This document shows, one piece after another, positions 43,474 to 52,495 of a stretch of DNA of 64,000 bases (the first letter of the stretch is position 1; every line of letters starts with the position of its first letter). A program made the translations under genes and the position numbers. The notes below the pieces were generated by a model. It saw nothing but the letters and a program-made list of their open reading frames with translations, was not told the origin of the DNA and ran no database searches. Location: positions 930,001 through 994,000 of the forward strand of contig NZ_AP022605.1 of NCBI RefSeq assembly GCF_010728155.1. The letters are read 5' to 3'. The DNA comes from Mycolicibacterium doricum (GTDB lineage: Bacteria; Actinomycetota; Actinomycetes; Mycobacteriales; Mycobacteriaceae).

Positions 43474-44940
43474 ATGAGTAAGACGCTTGTCATCGATCCG
43501 ATCAGCCGGATCGAGGGGCACGGCAAGGTCGTCATCGAAGTCGACGACGACGCCCGGGTGGTGGACACCAAACTCCACGTGGTCGAGTTCCGCGGATACG
43601 AGAAGTTCATCCAGGGCCACCCGTTCTGGGAGGCACCTGTGCTGATGCAGCGCATCTGCGGCATCTGCTTCGTCAGCCACCACCTGGCCGGCGCCAAGGT
43701 GCTCGACGACATCATCGGTGTCGGTCCCGCCTCGGGCACGCACCTGACTCCGACCGCATTGAAAGTCCGCCGCCTCGGCCACTACGCGCAGATGCTGCAG
43801 TCCCACGTCACCGCCTACTTCTATCTGGTGGTGCCTGAGATGCTGTTCGGTATCGATGCTCCGCCCGAGAAACGCAACGTCCTCGGGCTCGTCGAGGCCG
43901 ACCCCGAACTGGTGAAACGTGTCGTGCAGCTGCGCAAGTGGGGTCAGGAACTGCTCGTGGCCATCTTCGGCAAGCGGATGCACGGTATCTCCTCGGTACC
44001 GGGCGGAGTCAACAAGGCACTCACCGCCGCCGATGTGAACCGGTTCCTCAACGGCGACGACGGACTGCTGTCGATGGACCAGGTGATGGAATACGCGCAG
44101 TTGGGACTGCAGCTGTTCTACCGGTTCCACGACGAGCACCGCGAGGAGGTCGACGGCTTCGCCAACGTGCCTTCCCTCAACATGTGCCTGGTCGGCGACG
44201 ACGGCAACGTCGACTACTACGACGGCAAGCTGCGGGTGGTCGACGACGACAAGAACGTCGTGCGCGAGTTCGACTATCACGACTACCTGAACCACTTCTC
44301 CGAAGCGGTCGAGAAGTGGAGTTACATGAAGTTCCCGTTCCTCACCGATTTGGGTCGCGAGGCCGGGTCGGTGCGGGTCGGACCGCTGGCCCGGATGAAC
44401 GTCACCCGCACCCTGTCCACCCCGCTGGCCCAGCAGGCGTTGGCGCGATTTCACGCCTACACCGGCGGGCGCGCGAACAATATGACCCTGCATACCAATT
44501 GGGCCCGCACCATCGAGACGATCCACGCCGCGGAGGTGATTCGAGAACTGCTGACCGATCCCGACGTACAGGAGGACAGCTTGGTCGTCACACCAGGCGC
44601 CGAGGCGTGGACCGGTGAGGGCGTCGGCGTGGTCGAGGCGCCGCGCGGGAGCCTGCTGCACCATTACCGTGCCGGGCCCGACGGCGACGTGACGTTCGCC
44701 AACCTCATCGTGGCCACCACCCAGAACAACCAGGTGCTCAACCGGACGGTGCGCAGCGTGGCCGAGCAGTATCTGGATAGGAGAACAGAGATCACCGAAG
44801 GGATGATGAACGCGATCGAGGTGGGGATCCGGGCCTACGACCCGTGTTTCAGTTGCGCCACCCATGCTTTGGGCCAGATGCCGCTGACCGTGTCCGTCGT
44901 GGACCCGAAGGGCAGGGTGCTCGATGCGCGTACCCGGTGA
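43474..44940 (+). CDS. hoxH: Bidirectional [NiFe] hydrogenase large subunit HoxH
   Basis: A 488-residue catalytic subunit. The four nickel-iron ligands are in place: Cys62 and Cys65 (RICGICFVSHH) and Cys458 and Cys461 (DPCFSCATH). The chain continues 24 residues past His464 (ALGQMPL...), the peptide removed by the endoprotease after metal insertion, so an active-site maturation cycle is expected. Size and positions match the Ralstonia NAD-reducing enzyme. ATG 43474 follows GAGGAAG, a good ribosome-binding site. The end overlaps hoxW by 17 bases. Confidence 0.96.
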   Translation: MSKTLVIDPISRIEGHGKVVIEVDDDARVVDTKLHVVEFRGYEKFIQGHPFWEAPVLMQRICGICFVSHHLAGAKVLDDIIGVGPASGTHLTPTALKVRRLGHYAQMLQSHVTAYFYLVVPEMLFGIDAPPEKRNVLGLVEADPELVKRVVQLRKWGQELLVAIFGKRMHGISSVPGGVNKALTAADVNRFLNGDDGLLSMDQVMEYAQLGLQLFYRFHDEHREEVDGFANVPSLNMCLVGDDGNVDYYDGKLRVVDDDKNVVREFDYHDYLNHFSEAVEKWSYMKFPFLTDLGREAGSVRVGPLARMNVTRTLSTPLAQQALARFHAYTGGRANNMTLHTNWARTIETIHAAEVIRELLTDPDVQEDSLVVTPGAEAWTGEGVGVVEAPRGSLLHHYRAGPDGDVTFANLIVATTQNNQVLNRTVRSVAEQYLDRRTEITEGMMNAIEVGIRAYDPCFSCATHALGQMPLTVSVVDPKGRVLDARTR

Positions 44941-45412
44941 ATCGGTGTCCGTCGCGGCCCTGCTGGCTGATCCGTCGACCTTGGTCTACGGCATCGGCAA
45001 TTCCGGCCGGCAGGACGACGGGCTGGGCTGGGCCTTCGTCGATCGGCTCGAAGCCGGCCCGCACCGGTGCGCGGCGGTCCTGCACCGCGGCTACCAGCTG
45101 CACCTGGAAGACGCCGATCTGATCAACCGATTCGACACCGTGCTGTTCGTCGATGCCACCAAGGAATCCGCGGTGGCCAGTTACCGGTTGACGCGACCGG
45201 AGGCGAAGTTCGACTTCAGCTTCGCCTCGCATGCGATGTCGGTTCCGTCGGTCTTGGCGACCGCCGTACAGTGTTTCGGGTGCTGTCCCGACGCGTATCT
45301 GCTGGCGATCCGGGGCTACGAGTGGGAGTTGCGCACCGGACTGACCACCCCGGCGGCGGCCAACCTCAGCCAGTCGTTGACGTTGACGCGCCAGACCGTA
45401 TCGCTTGATTAA
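44924..45412 (+). CDS. hoxW: Hydrogenase maturation endoprotease HoxW
   Basis: A 162-residue HyaD/HycI/HoxW-type protease that trims the HoxH C-terminus after nickel insertion. Family segment YGIGNSGRQDDGLGWAFVDRLE has the metal-sensing Asp of the GxGNxxxxDDG motif, and a second conserved acidic segment is FDTVLFVDATKE. ATG 44924 lies inside hoxH (17-base overlap), so it is coupled to it; GTG 44945 is a shorter alternative. No other hydrogenase protease occurs in the window. Confidence 0.9.
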   Translation: MRVPGESVSVAALLADPSTLVYGIGNSGRQDDGLGWAFVDRLEAGPHRCAAVLHRGYQLHLEDADLINRFDTVLFVDATKESAVASYRLTRPEAKFDFSFASHAMSVPSVLATAVQCFGCCPDAYLLAIRGYEWELRTGLTTPAAANLSQSLTLTRQTVSLD

Positions 45413-45623
45413 CCAGACAGTTCGCCACTTCCACGTGGTCTGCCAGCAGTGCACCGCCAGCGTCGACCTGGAGACGGTCATCGTCAGACCGGACCGGGAA
45501 CGGGCTTCCCGACAGTGCCTCAACGAATTGCTGGTCGACTGCGGATGGCTGCCCACGACATGGGGCTACTACTGCCGCCAACACGCCACGGCGGTGCGCA
45601 ACGGGTCGATCCGGCGCAGGTGA
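45405..45623 (+). CDS. Small CxxC...CxxH zinc-ribbon-like protein in the hox operon
   Basis: A 72-residue frame that overlaps the end of hoxW by 8 bases (TTG 45405). It has Cys13-x2-Cys16 (VVCQQC) and Cys57-x2-His60 (YYCRQH), spaced like a zinc ribbon, plus Cys at 38 and 46. Overlap with hoxW suggests real expression with the hydrogenase operon. I do not recognise the family; metal handling, regulation or chance are all possible. A start further in (GTG near 45436) is possible. Confidence 0.5.
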   Translation: MINQTVRHFHVVCQQCTASVDLETVIVRPDRERASRQCLNELLVDCGWLPTTWGYYCRQHATAVRNGSIRRR

Positions 45624-45712
45624 TCCCGGCTGCCTCGGCTTGGGTCCGTTGGCCTTCCGGTTCGGGACCAATGGCACGTCGCGCGTATGGTCGGCGGAAC
45701 TACGGTGAAATC

Positions 45713-45964
45713 ATGAACCTGCGAATGAAAGCACTCGAATACTCCTACCGGATCCACTGGTCTGCCGGCCGGCACGGATACATCGCCACGGTGGCCGAAT
45801 TCCCTGCGCTGCAGTCCGAACCGGCCCAGACACCGCATGCCGCGGTGGAAACGGTGATGGCCTCGGTCATCGAACGACTGCACGCGCTCGATGTCGACGG
45901 CGCTTCGATGCCGCTGCCGGGATATGGCGCCGCCGCCGACCCGCGTTCGATGCTCGACGCCTGA
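45713..45964 (+). CDS. HicB-like protein without a HicA partner
   Basis: An 83-residue protein with the HicB-type N-terminal fold: SYRIHWSAGRHGYIATVAEFPALQSEPAQTP..., the pattern of RNase H-like HicB antitoxins. No C-terminal ribbon-helix-helix and no HicA toxin gene are found on either side. It lies between the hox operon and the convergent hyp operon, 8 bases from hypE. It may be a solitary regulator or relic. Confidence 0.65.
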   Translation: MNLRMKALEYSYRIHWSAGRHGYIATVAEFPALQSEPAQTPHAAVETVMASVIERLHALDVDGASMPLPGYGAAADPRSMLDA

Positions 45965-45972
45965 CGATCGGT

Positions 45973-47038
45973 TCAGCAGATCCGTGGAAGCTGTTCGCCG
46001 ATCGTGCGTTCCAGAACACGGGTGGTTCCGAACGGGGTCTTGGCCACTGCGATGCCCGCGTGGTCCTCGACCACCCGCCCGATGATCGCGGCGCCGGCGC
46101 CCTCGGGCCGGGCTTGCATCGCCTCCAGCACGGCTCCACTGTGCTTGGGATCGACGAAGGCGACCAGTTTCCCCTCGTTGGCCACGTGCAGTGGATCCAG
46201 GCCCAGGAATGAGCACGCCGACGTCACGGCCGCCGGAATCGGGATTGCGGGCTCGTCCAGCTCGACCCCCACACCGGCGGCCCTGGCGATCTCCACCACG
46301 GCGGCGACCAGACCACCGCGGGTCGGGTCGCGCAGCGCGTGCACCGCACCGGAGGCCTCGGTAACGGCCAGCATCGCCGCCACCAGGTGGTGCAGCGGGG
46401 CGCTGTCGGTGACCAGGACGGTTCCGAAGTCGATTCCCTCACGCATGCTCAGGATGGCCAGGCCATGTTCACCGATCGATCCCGACACGATGATGTGGTC
46501 GCCGGCGCGGGCCCGTTCGGGGGCGATTTCCACTCCGGCGGCCACGACGCCCACGCCGGAGGTGTTGATGAAAAGCCGGTCGGCGCTGCCTCGTTCGACG
46601 ACCTTGGTATCTCCGGCGACAATGGGTGCCCCCGCGCGGGCCGCGGCCCGGCCCATGGTCTGCGCGACTGCGCCGATGACGTCGAGTTCCAGCCCCTCCT
46701 CGAGGATGAACCCTGCCGTGAGCGCCACCGGTTGGGCACCGCTGCACGCCAGATCGTTGATCGTGCCGTTGACCGCGAGATCTCCGATATTGCCGCCGGG
46801 GAAGAACAGCGGCTGCACCACATAGGAATCCGTGCTCACCGCGATCCGCCCGGCGCCGACGCTCAGCAGGGCGGAGTCCCGGGCCGGGACACCGGCCGAG
46901 CCGAACGCGGGCAGGAACAGGTTCTCGATCAGCTCCTCCGAGAGCACACCCCCGCCACCGTGCCCGAGCACGATTCGGGAGGTTTCCCGCAACGGCAGCG
47001 GGCACACCCAGTTCGCCGGGTCGACGGTCACCCGTGGC

Positions 47039-47046
<8 letters not shown>
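45973..47046 (-). CDS. hypE: Hydrogenase maturation factor HypE
   Basis: A 357-residue PurM-like enzyme that dehydrates the thiocarboxamide on its C-terminal cysteine to a thiocyanate, the source of the active-site CN ligands. The chain ends exactly in PRIC, the required carbamoylated Cys. ATP-binding features [32 protein letters not shown] and GDTKVV are present. GTG 47046 overlaps hypD by 8 bases; GTG 47031 is an alternative. It is the last gene of the hypF-hypC-hypD-hypE transcript. Confidence 0.94.
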
Positions 47047-48144
<1,098 letters not shown>

Positions 48145-48148
<4 letters not shown>

Positions 48149-48429
48149 GACCCTTCCCTCCCGCCCGGCGGCGGCACGTCGGCGGCCCCGGCAAGCTCTT
48201 CGCCCAGCATGCCGAGTTCGGCCAGCATCGCCAGAGTTTCACGAGCGGAGGCCTCGTCCAGCCGGGTGATCGCGAACCCCGCATGCACGACCGCGTATTC
48301 CCCGATCTGGATGTCCGGTAGGTACACCAGGCACACCGTCTTGGTGGTGCCGCCGAAGTCGACGGTGGACATCAACGTCCCCGACTCCTCCCAGACGCGG
48401 ACCACCCGTCCGGGTATTCCGAGACACAT
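48145..48429 (-). CDS. hypC: Hydrogenase assembly chaperone HypC
   Basis: A 94-residue HypC/HupF chaperone starting MCLGIPG; the exposed Cys2 carries the iron centre between HypD and the large-subunit precursor. The beta-barrel core [24 protein letters not shown] and [12 protein letters not shown] are conserved. The C-terminal extension ends in PPPGGREGS. Its first 58 bases lie inside the end of hypF, in another frame, and its end overlaps hypD by four bases. Confidence 0.93.
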
Positions 48430-50732
48430 GTGTGACTCCGTTCGCTGTTGGCACTGCGCAGTGCGGCGGCGACGACCGCCTGACCGAGCGCGAGACCGCC
48501 GTCGTTGCAGGGCACCGCCTGATGGGTGAGAACTTCGAATCCTTGACGTGACAAAGCGTTCCGCAGGCCGTCGGTCAATAGCTGATTGACGAACACGCCG
48601 CCGGTCAGCCCGATGGTGGCGATACCGGCCGCGCGCGCGTAGGTGGCGGCCGCGTGCGCGGTAGCGCGGATCACCGCGGCGTGGAAACCGGCGGCAAGGT
48701 CGGCCGGACACACCCCCGCGCGCGACTGCTCGGCCAGACCGACGATCAGCGGAGCGGGATCGAGGACGCCGTCCGCCACGGCGAAGTCGAGCGCCGCGGC
48801 CCGCCCCGCCCCGGCCAGCCCTTCGAGTTCGACGGCGGCCTGGCCCTCGTAGGTGACCTCCTGACAGACCCCGAGCAGGCTGGCCACCGCGTCGAACAGC
48901 CGACCCATGCTGGTGGTCGGCACACAACCGACGCCGCGTCGGATCTGCTGGGCCAGGATGCGGCGGCCGTCGGCACCGACCGCCTGCACCGGCGCCAGCG
49001 CAGGGTCCCATGCGACCCCGGCACGGTGGAGCAGGTCCAGCGCGATGCGCGCGGGTTGGCGCAGCGCACCCTCGCCGCCGGGCAGGCTGAACTGCTTCAC
49101 ATGCCCGACGCGGGTGAAGCGGGCGGGTTCGGTGATCGCCAGCAACTCCCCACCCCAGATGGTGCCGTCAGTGCCGTAGCCGGTGCCGTCGTAGGCGACC
49201 GCCACAATCGGAGTGTCCAACCGCCCATGTTCGGCGAGCAACGCCACCGCGTGGGCGTGGTGGTGCTGCACCGGAACGGTCTCCAGCCCGCTGCGTCGGG
49301 CCCACCCGACGGTGGCGTGACGCGGATGCATGTCGCACGCGACCACCGCGGGAGGTGCGGCGGTCATGGCCGCCAGATGGTGCACCACCGATTCGAAGAG
49401 GGCCTGGGTGCGCGGGTCGGCCATATCGCCCAGGTGTGGCGACAGGTGCCCACGTCCGGCCCGGTCCAGGAGGCAGGCGACGGTCTTCACGTCACCGCCC
49501 GTGGCGAGGATCACCGCATCCGTACGCGCCGCGGTGGACACCGGAAGCGGAGCGAAGCCGCGGGAGCGCCGGACCGCGACCGTGCCGCCGTCCGGCGCGA
49601 CGGTAACCACCGAGTCCTCGCACGGTAGGCGGATCGGCCGGTCGTGGCCCAGCACACCGTCCGCGATACCGGCGATCCGCGCCACGTCCTCGTCCCGGAA
49701 CACCATCGGTGAGCCGCTGCCGTTGGCCGACGTCAGCACGAGGGGCACCGGACCCATGCGGGCGAAGAGCAGGTGGTGCACGGGCGAGTAAGCCAGCAGG
49801 ATCCCGATGTCGCGAAGGCCGGGGGCCACTCCGTCCACGACGCCGGCGCGGCGCCGAAGGAGCACGATCGGTGCGGCCGCCGAGGTCAGTGCCCGCGCGG
49901 CAGCGGTGTCGACCTCGGCGACGACCCCCGCCGCCTCCAGGTCGGCGACCATCACCGCCAACGGCTTGGCGGGCCGCTTCTTGCGCTCTCGCAGGGTCGC
50001 CACGGCGACGTCGTGATCCGCGCGACAGGCGAGGTGGTATCCCCCGATGCCCTTCAGTGCGACGACCGAGCCGGCCAGAATGGCGGTCGCGGCGGCGCCC
50101 GGCGGATCGGCTGCGTCGCCCGGGCCCGACCACCACAGCACAGGGCCGCATTGCGGACAGGCGATGGTCTGCGCGTGGTATCGGCGGTCGTTGGGGTCCC
50201 GGTACTCGGCCGCGCAGTCCGCACACATGGGAAACCCGGCCATCGTGGTGCGGGGTCGGTCGTAGGGCAGGCCGGTGATCACGGTGTAGCGCGGCCCGCA
50301 GTTCACGCAGGTGATGAAGGGGTGTCCGTACCGGCGGTCGGCCGGGTCGAACAGCTCGCGTAGGCAGTCTGGGCAGGTCGCGAGGTCGGGCGGGATCAGG
50401 GTGGGCGGGTCGCCGGTGGCACCGGCCTCGGCTCCGGCCACGATGTGGAATCCCGGTGCGGGATGCTGCGGGGGCAGCGTCGTGAGCAGGATGGCGTCGA
50501 TGTGGGCCATCGGCGGCGGCCGGGTTCTGATGGCGTCGACCGCGGCGGCCACGGCGTCGGCGTCACCCTCCAGCTCGCAGCGCACCGCCCCCTTGTCGTT
50601 GCACACGAACCCATTGACGTTATGCCGCTGCGCGATCCGCGCCACGGTGGGCCGGAAGCCGACGCCCTGCACCACTCCGGTGACGTCGACACGCACGCGC
50701 ACCCGCGCATCAGGTGCGCTGACCGCCGTCAT
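48372..50732 (-). CDS. hypF: Carbamoyltransferase HypF
   Basis: A 786-residue enzyme turning carbamoyl phosphate into the carbamoyl-AMP that supplies cyanide ligands. Domains in order: acylphosphatase with VTGVVQGVGFRPTV (about 12-25), two zinc fingers (CPDC...CVNC and CADC...CPQC, about 105-180), a YrdC-like domain (GSVVALKGIGGYHLAC, KKRPAKPLAVM) and a Kae1-like domain with metal ligands VQHHHAHAV. ATG 50732 is the start. The C-terminal 19 codons overlap hypC in another frame. It heads the minus-strand hypFCDE transcript. Confidence 0.95.
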   Translation of the reverse strand: MTAVSAPDARVRVRVDVTGVVQGVGFRPTVARIAQRHNVNGFVCNDKGAVRCELEGDADAVAAAVDAIRTRPPPMAHIDAILLTTLPPQHPAPGFHIVAGAEAGATGDPPTLIPPDLATCPDCLRELFDPADRRYGHPFITCVNCGPRYTVITGLPYDRPRTTMAGFPMCADCAAEYRDPNDRRYHAQTIACPQCGPVLWWSGPGDAADPPGAAATAILAGSVVALKGIGGYHLACRADHDVAVATLRERKKRPAKPLAVMVADLEAAGVVAEVDTAAARALTSAAAPIVLLRRRAGVVDGVAPGLRDIGILLAYSPVHHLLFARMGPVPLVLTSANGSGSPMVFRDEDVARIAGIADGVLGHDRPIRLPCEDSVVTVAPDGGTVAVRRSRGFAPLPVSTAARTDAVILATGGDVKTVACLLDRAGRGHLSPHLGDMADPRTQALFESVVHHLAAMTAAPPAVVACDMHPRHATVGWARRSGLETVPVQHHHAHAVALLAEHGRLDTPIVAVAYDGTGYGTDGTIWGGELLAITEPARFTRVGHVKQFSLPGGEGALRQPARIALDLLHRAGVAWDPALAPVQAVGADGRRILAQQIRRGVGCVPTTSMGRLFDAVASLLGVCQEVTYEGQAAVELEGLAGAGRAAALDFAVADGVLDPAPLIVGLAEQSRAGVCPADLAAGFHAAVIRATAHAAATYARAAGIATIGLTGGVFVNQLLTDGLRNALSRQGFEVLTHQAVPCNDGGLALGQAVVAAALRSANSERSHTCVSEYPDGWSASGRSRGR

Positions 50733-50895
50733 GAACCTCCGAACCACCGGGCCGTGCGCGGACATGGGCTGTCGGACACAGGTTGGTGTGCCCAGGCTAA
50801 ACCCGGCAAGCGAACTCGACAATTCAAACCACGATCCGCGCCATGGTGGGACGGCGGTCGCGCGGTCACGGCCGTCGGGTGGCAGCATGGAACGG
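50733..50895. promoter_or_regulatory. Divergent hypF/hypA intergenic region
   Basis: A 163-base gap between the two hyp transcripts must hold the promoters of both. An imperfect palindrome, GGACACAGGTTGGTGTGCC (about 50773-50791), lies near the middle and could bind a shared regulator. I cannot point to unambiguous -10 or -35 boxes. Confidence 0.35.
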
Positions 50896-51258
50896 GTGCA
50901 TGAGCTGTCGCTGTGTCACGCGATCGCGAACGTGGTTAGGCCGTATGTCGAAGGCCGGCGCGTCGACGTGGTGCGGGTGCAGGTAGGTGCGCTGCGGCAG
51001 GTGGTCCCGGAATCGCTCGAGTACTGTTGGTCGGTGGTCCGCACGCAGGAAGGCATGCCCGACGCCGAACTGCACCTCGACTGGGTGCCCGCCGAAGTGC
51101 ACTGCCGCGGGTGTCGACGCCACAGCACCATCGAGTCCCGGTGGTCCGTTCGCTGCCCGAGCTGCGACACCGGCGAGGTCGATCTGATCTGCGGCGACGA
51201 GTTCGCCGTGATGTCGGTCGACGTCAGCGACGTCCCGGACGTCGGCGAGTTGGACTGA
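50896..51258 (+). CDS. hypA: Hydrogenase nickel incorporation protein HypA
   Basis: A 120-residue nickel metallochaperone. GTG 50896 is chosen over ATG 50887 because it gives Met-His-Glu-Leu-Ser; the N-terminal Met1-His2 amine and imidazole bind nickel, so the His must be residue 2. A zinc site is formed by CRGC and CPSC (about 74-96). HypA passes Ni to the HoxH precursor with HypB. hypB follows 9 bases later. Confidence 0.93.
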   Translation: MHELSLCHAIANVVRPYVEGRRVDVVRVQVGALRQVVPESLEYCWSVVRTQEGMPDAELHLDWVPAEVHCRGCRRHSTIESRWSVRCPSCDTGEVDLICGDEFAVMSVDVSDVPDVGELD

Positions 51259-51267
51259 GGGGCACCC

Positions 51268-52059
51268 ATGGGCAGGCTGCACCGCCACGAGGACGGCACG
51301 GTATCCGTCCACCACCACGACGGGGGACCCCGCGACCACGGCAACCATGCCGGCTACCGGACCGGCGCGCACCGGATCGAGATGCTGGAGTCGATCTTCG
51401 CCGAAAACGATGCCCTCGCTGCCCGCAACCGGGAAGCGTTCGACCTCAACGGTGTTCGTGCGGTCAACCTGATGAGTTCACCGGGCTCGGGCAAGACCAC
51501 GGTACTGGCCGCGACGCTGGACCAGCTGGCCGGCGAGCTAGCCGTCGGTATCGTCGAAGGTGACATCACCACCGACCTCGACGCCGCCAAACTGGCCGGC
51601 CGGGGTGCGCAGGTCGCGCTGCTGAACACCAGTGCCGGATTCGGCGGCGAATGTCACCTCGATGCCCCGATGGTCCACCGGGCGCTGCAGGGACTCACGC
51701 TGTCGTCCCTGGAGCTGGTGATCATCGAGAACGTCGGCAACCTCGTCTGTCCGGCCGAATTCGATGTCGGTGAGCACGCCAAGGCCATGGTGTACTCCCT
51801 GACCGAGGGGGAGGACAAGCCGTTGAAGTACCCGGTGATGTTCCGGTCGGTGGACGTGGTGCTGCTCAACAAGATCGACCTGGCGCCGTATCTGGACGCC
51901 GATGTCGAGCGCTACACCGACCACGTCCGGCGGGTGAATCCGACCGCGACGATCTTCGCGGTCAGCGCCCGCACCGGCGAAGGTATGCCGGCGTGGTACG
52001 ACTGGTTACGCCGGTTTGCGGCCGGTCCTCGCACCTCGGGTGCCGGGCGGGCGCTGTGA
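51268..52059 (+). CDS. hypB: Hydrogenase nickel incorporation GTPase HypB
   Basis: A 263-residue SIMIBI-class GTPase. A His-rich N-terminus ([19 protein letters not shown]) can store nickel; Walker A is SSPGSGKTT (about 70-78); then come EGDITTD, a metal-site Cys-His in [15 protein letters not shown] and the specificity motif NKIDL. It uses GTP hydrolysis to drive nickel delivery with HypA. ATG 51268 follows GAGGGGC. It is the last gene of the island before mycoredoxin. Confidence 0.95.
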   Translation: MGRLHRHEDGTVSVHHHDGGPRDHGNHAGYRTGAHRIEMLESIFAENDALAARNREAFDLNGVRAVNLMSSPGSGKTTVLAATLDQLAGELAVGIVEGDITTDLDAAKLAGRGAQVALLNTSAGFGGECHLDAPMVHRALQGLTLSSLELVIIENVGNLVCPAEFDVGEHAKAMVYSLTEGEDKPLKYPVMFRSVDVVLLNKIDLAPYLDADVERYTDHVRRVNPTATIFAVSARTGEGMPAWYDWLRRFAAGPRTSGAGRAL

Positions 52060-52165
52060 ACTGCGGCCGGCCCCGTGCCACAATGCCCGCGGCGCTCCGC
52101 CCAAACGAACAAACGGGCGCGAAGTTGCGAGTAGATGGCGCCGGTTCGTCGATCTCGGCGAAAGG

Positions 52166-52414
52166 TCAGCGGCCGAGTTTGGCCTTGACGTCCTTGATGC
52201 TCGGGTTGGTCAGCGCCGAACCGTCCGCGAACTTCACCGTCGGAACGGTCTGGTTACCCCCGTTGACCGACATGACGAAATCCGCCGCGGCGGAGTCGCG
52301 TTCGATGTCGACTTCGGTCCATGGGATGCCCTCGACCTGCAACGCCTTCTTGAGCCGGACACAGTAGCCGCACCAACTGGTCGTGTACATGGTCAAGGTC
52401 TCAGCAGCACTCAT
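52166..52414 (-). CDS. mrx1: Mycoredoxin-1
   Basis: An 82-residue glutaredoxin-fold protein with the C-G-Y-C active site (Cys15, Cys18 in [11 protein letters not shown]) and the cis-proline region NQTVPTVKF. Mycoredoxin reduces mycothiol mixed disulphides and is recycled by mycothiol. ATG 52414 gives [13 protein letters not shown]. Head-to-head with uvrD2, 81 bases apart. This is where the M. tuberculosis-like order (nudC, mrx1, uvrD2) resumes after the island. Redox stress genes like this are often under SigH; no SigH box was confirmed here. Confidence 0.95.
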   Translation of the reverse strand: MSAAETLTMYTTSWCGYCVRLKKALQVEGIPWTEVDIERDSAAADFVMSVNGGNQTVPTVKFADGSALTNPSIKDVKAKLGR

Positions 52415-52495
52415 AAGACTTCCAACGTAACCGACCGCCTCGACATGCCGACACGGACTGGGCGGTTGTCCGTGCGCCCTGCCAAGATGGGTCGC

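Noticed and set aside
45624..45712. HicA toxin gene
   Set aside because: The gap is too short and no dsRNA-binding-type HicA sequence occurs on either side of the HicB-like gene.
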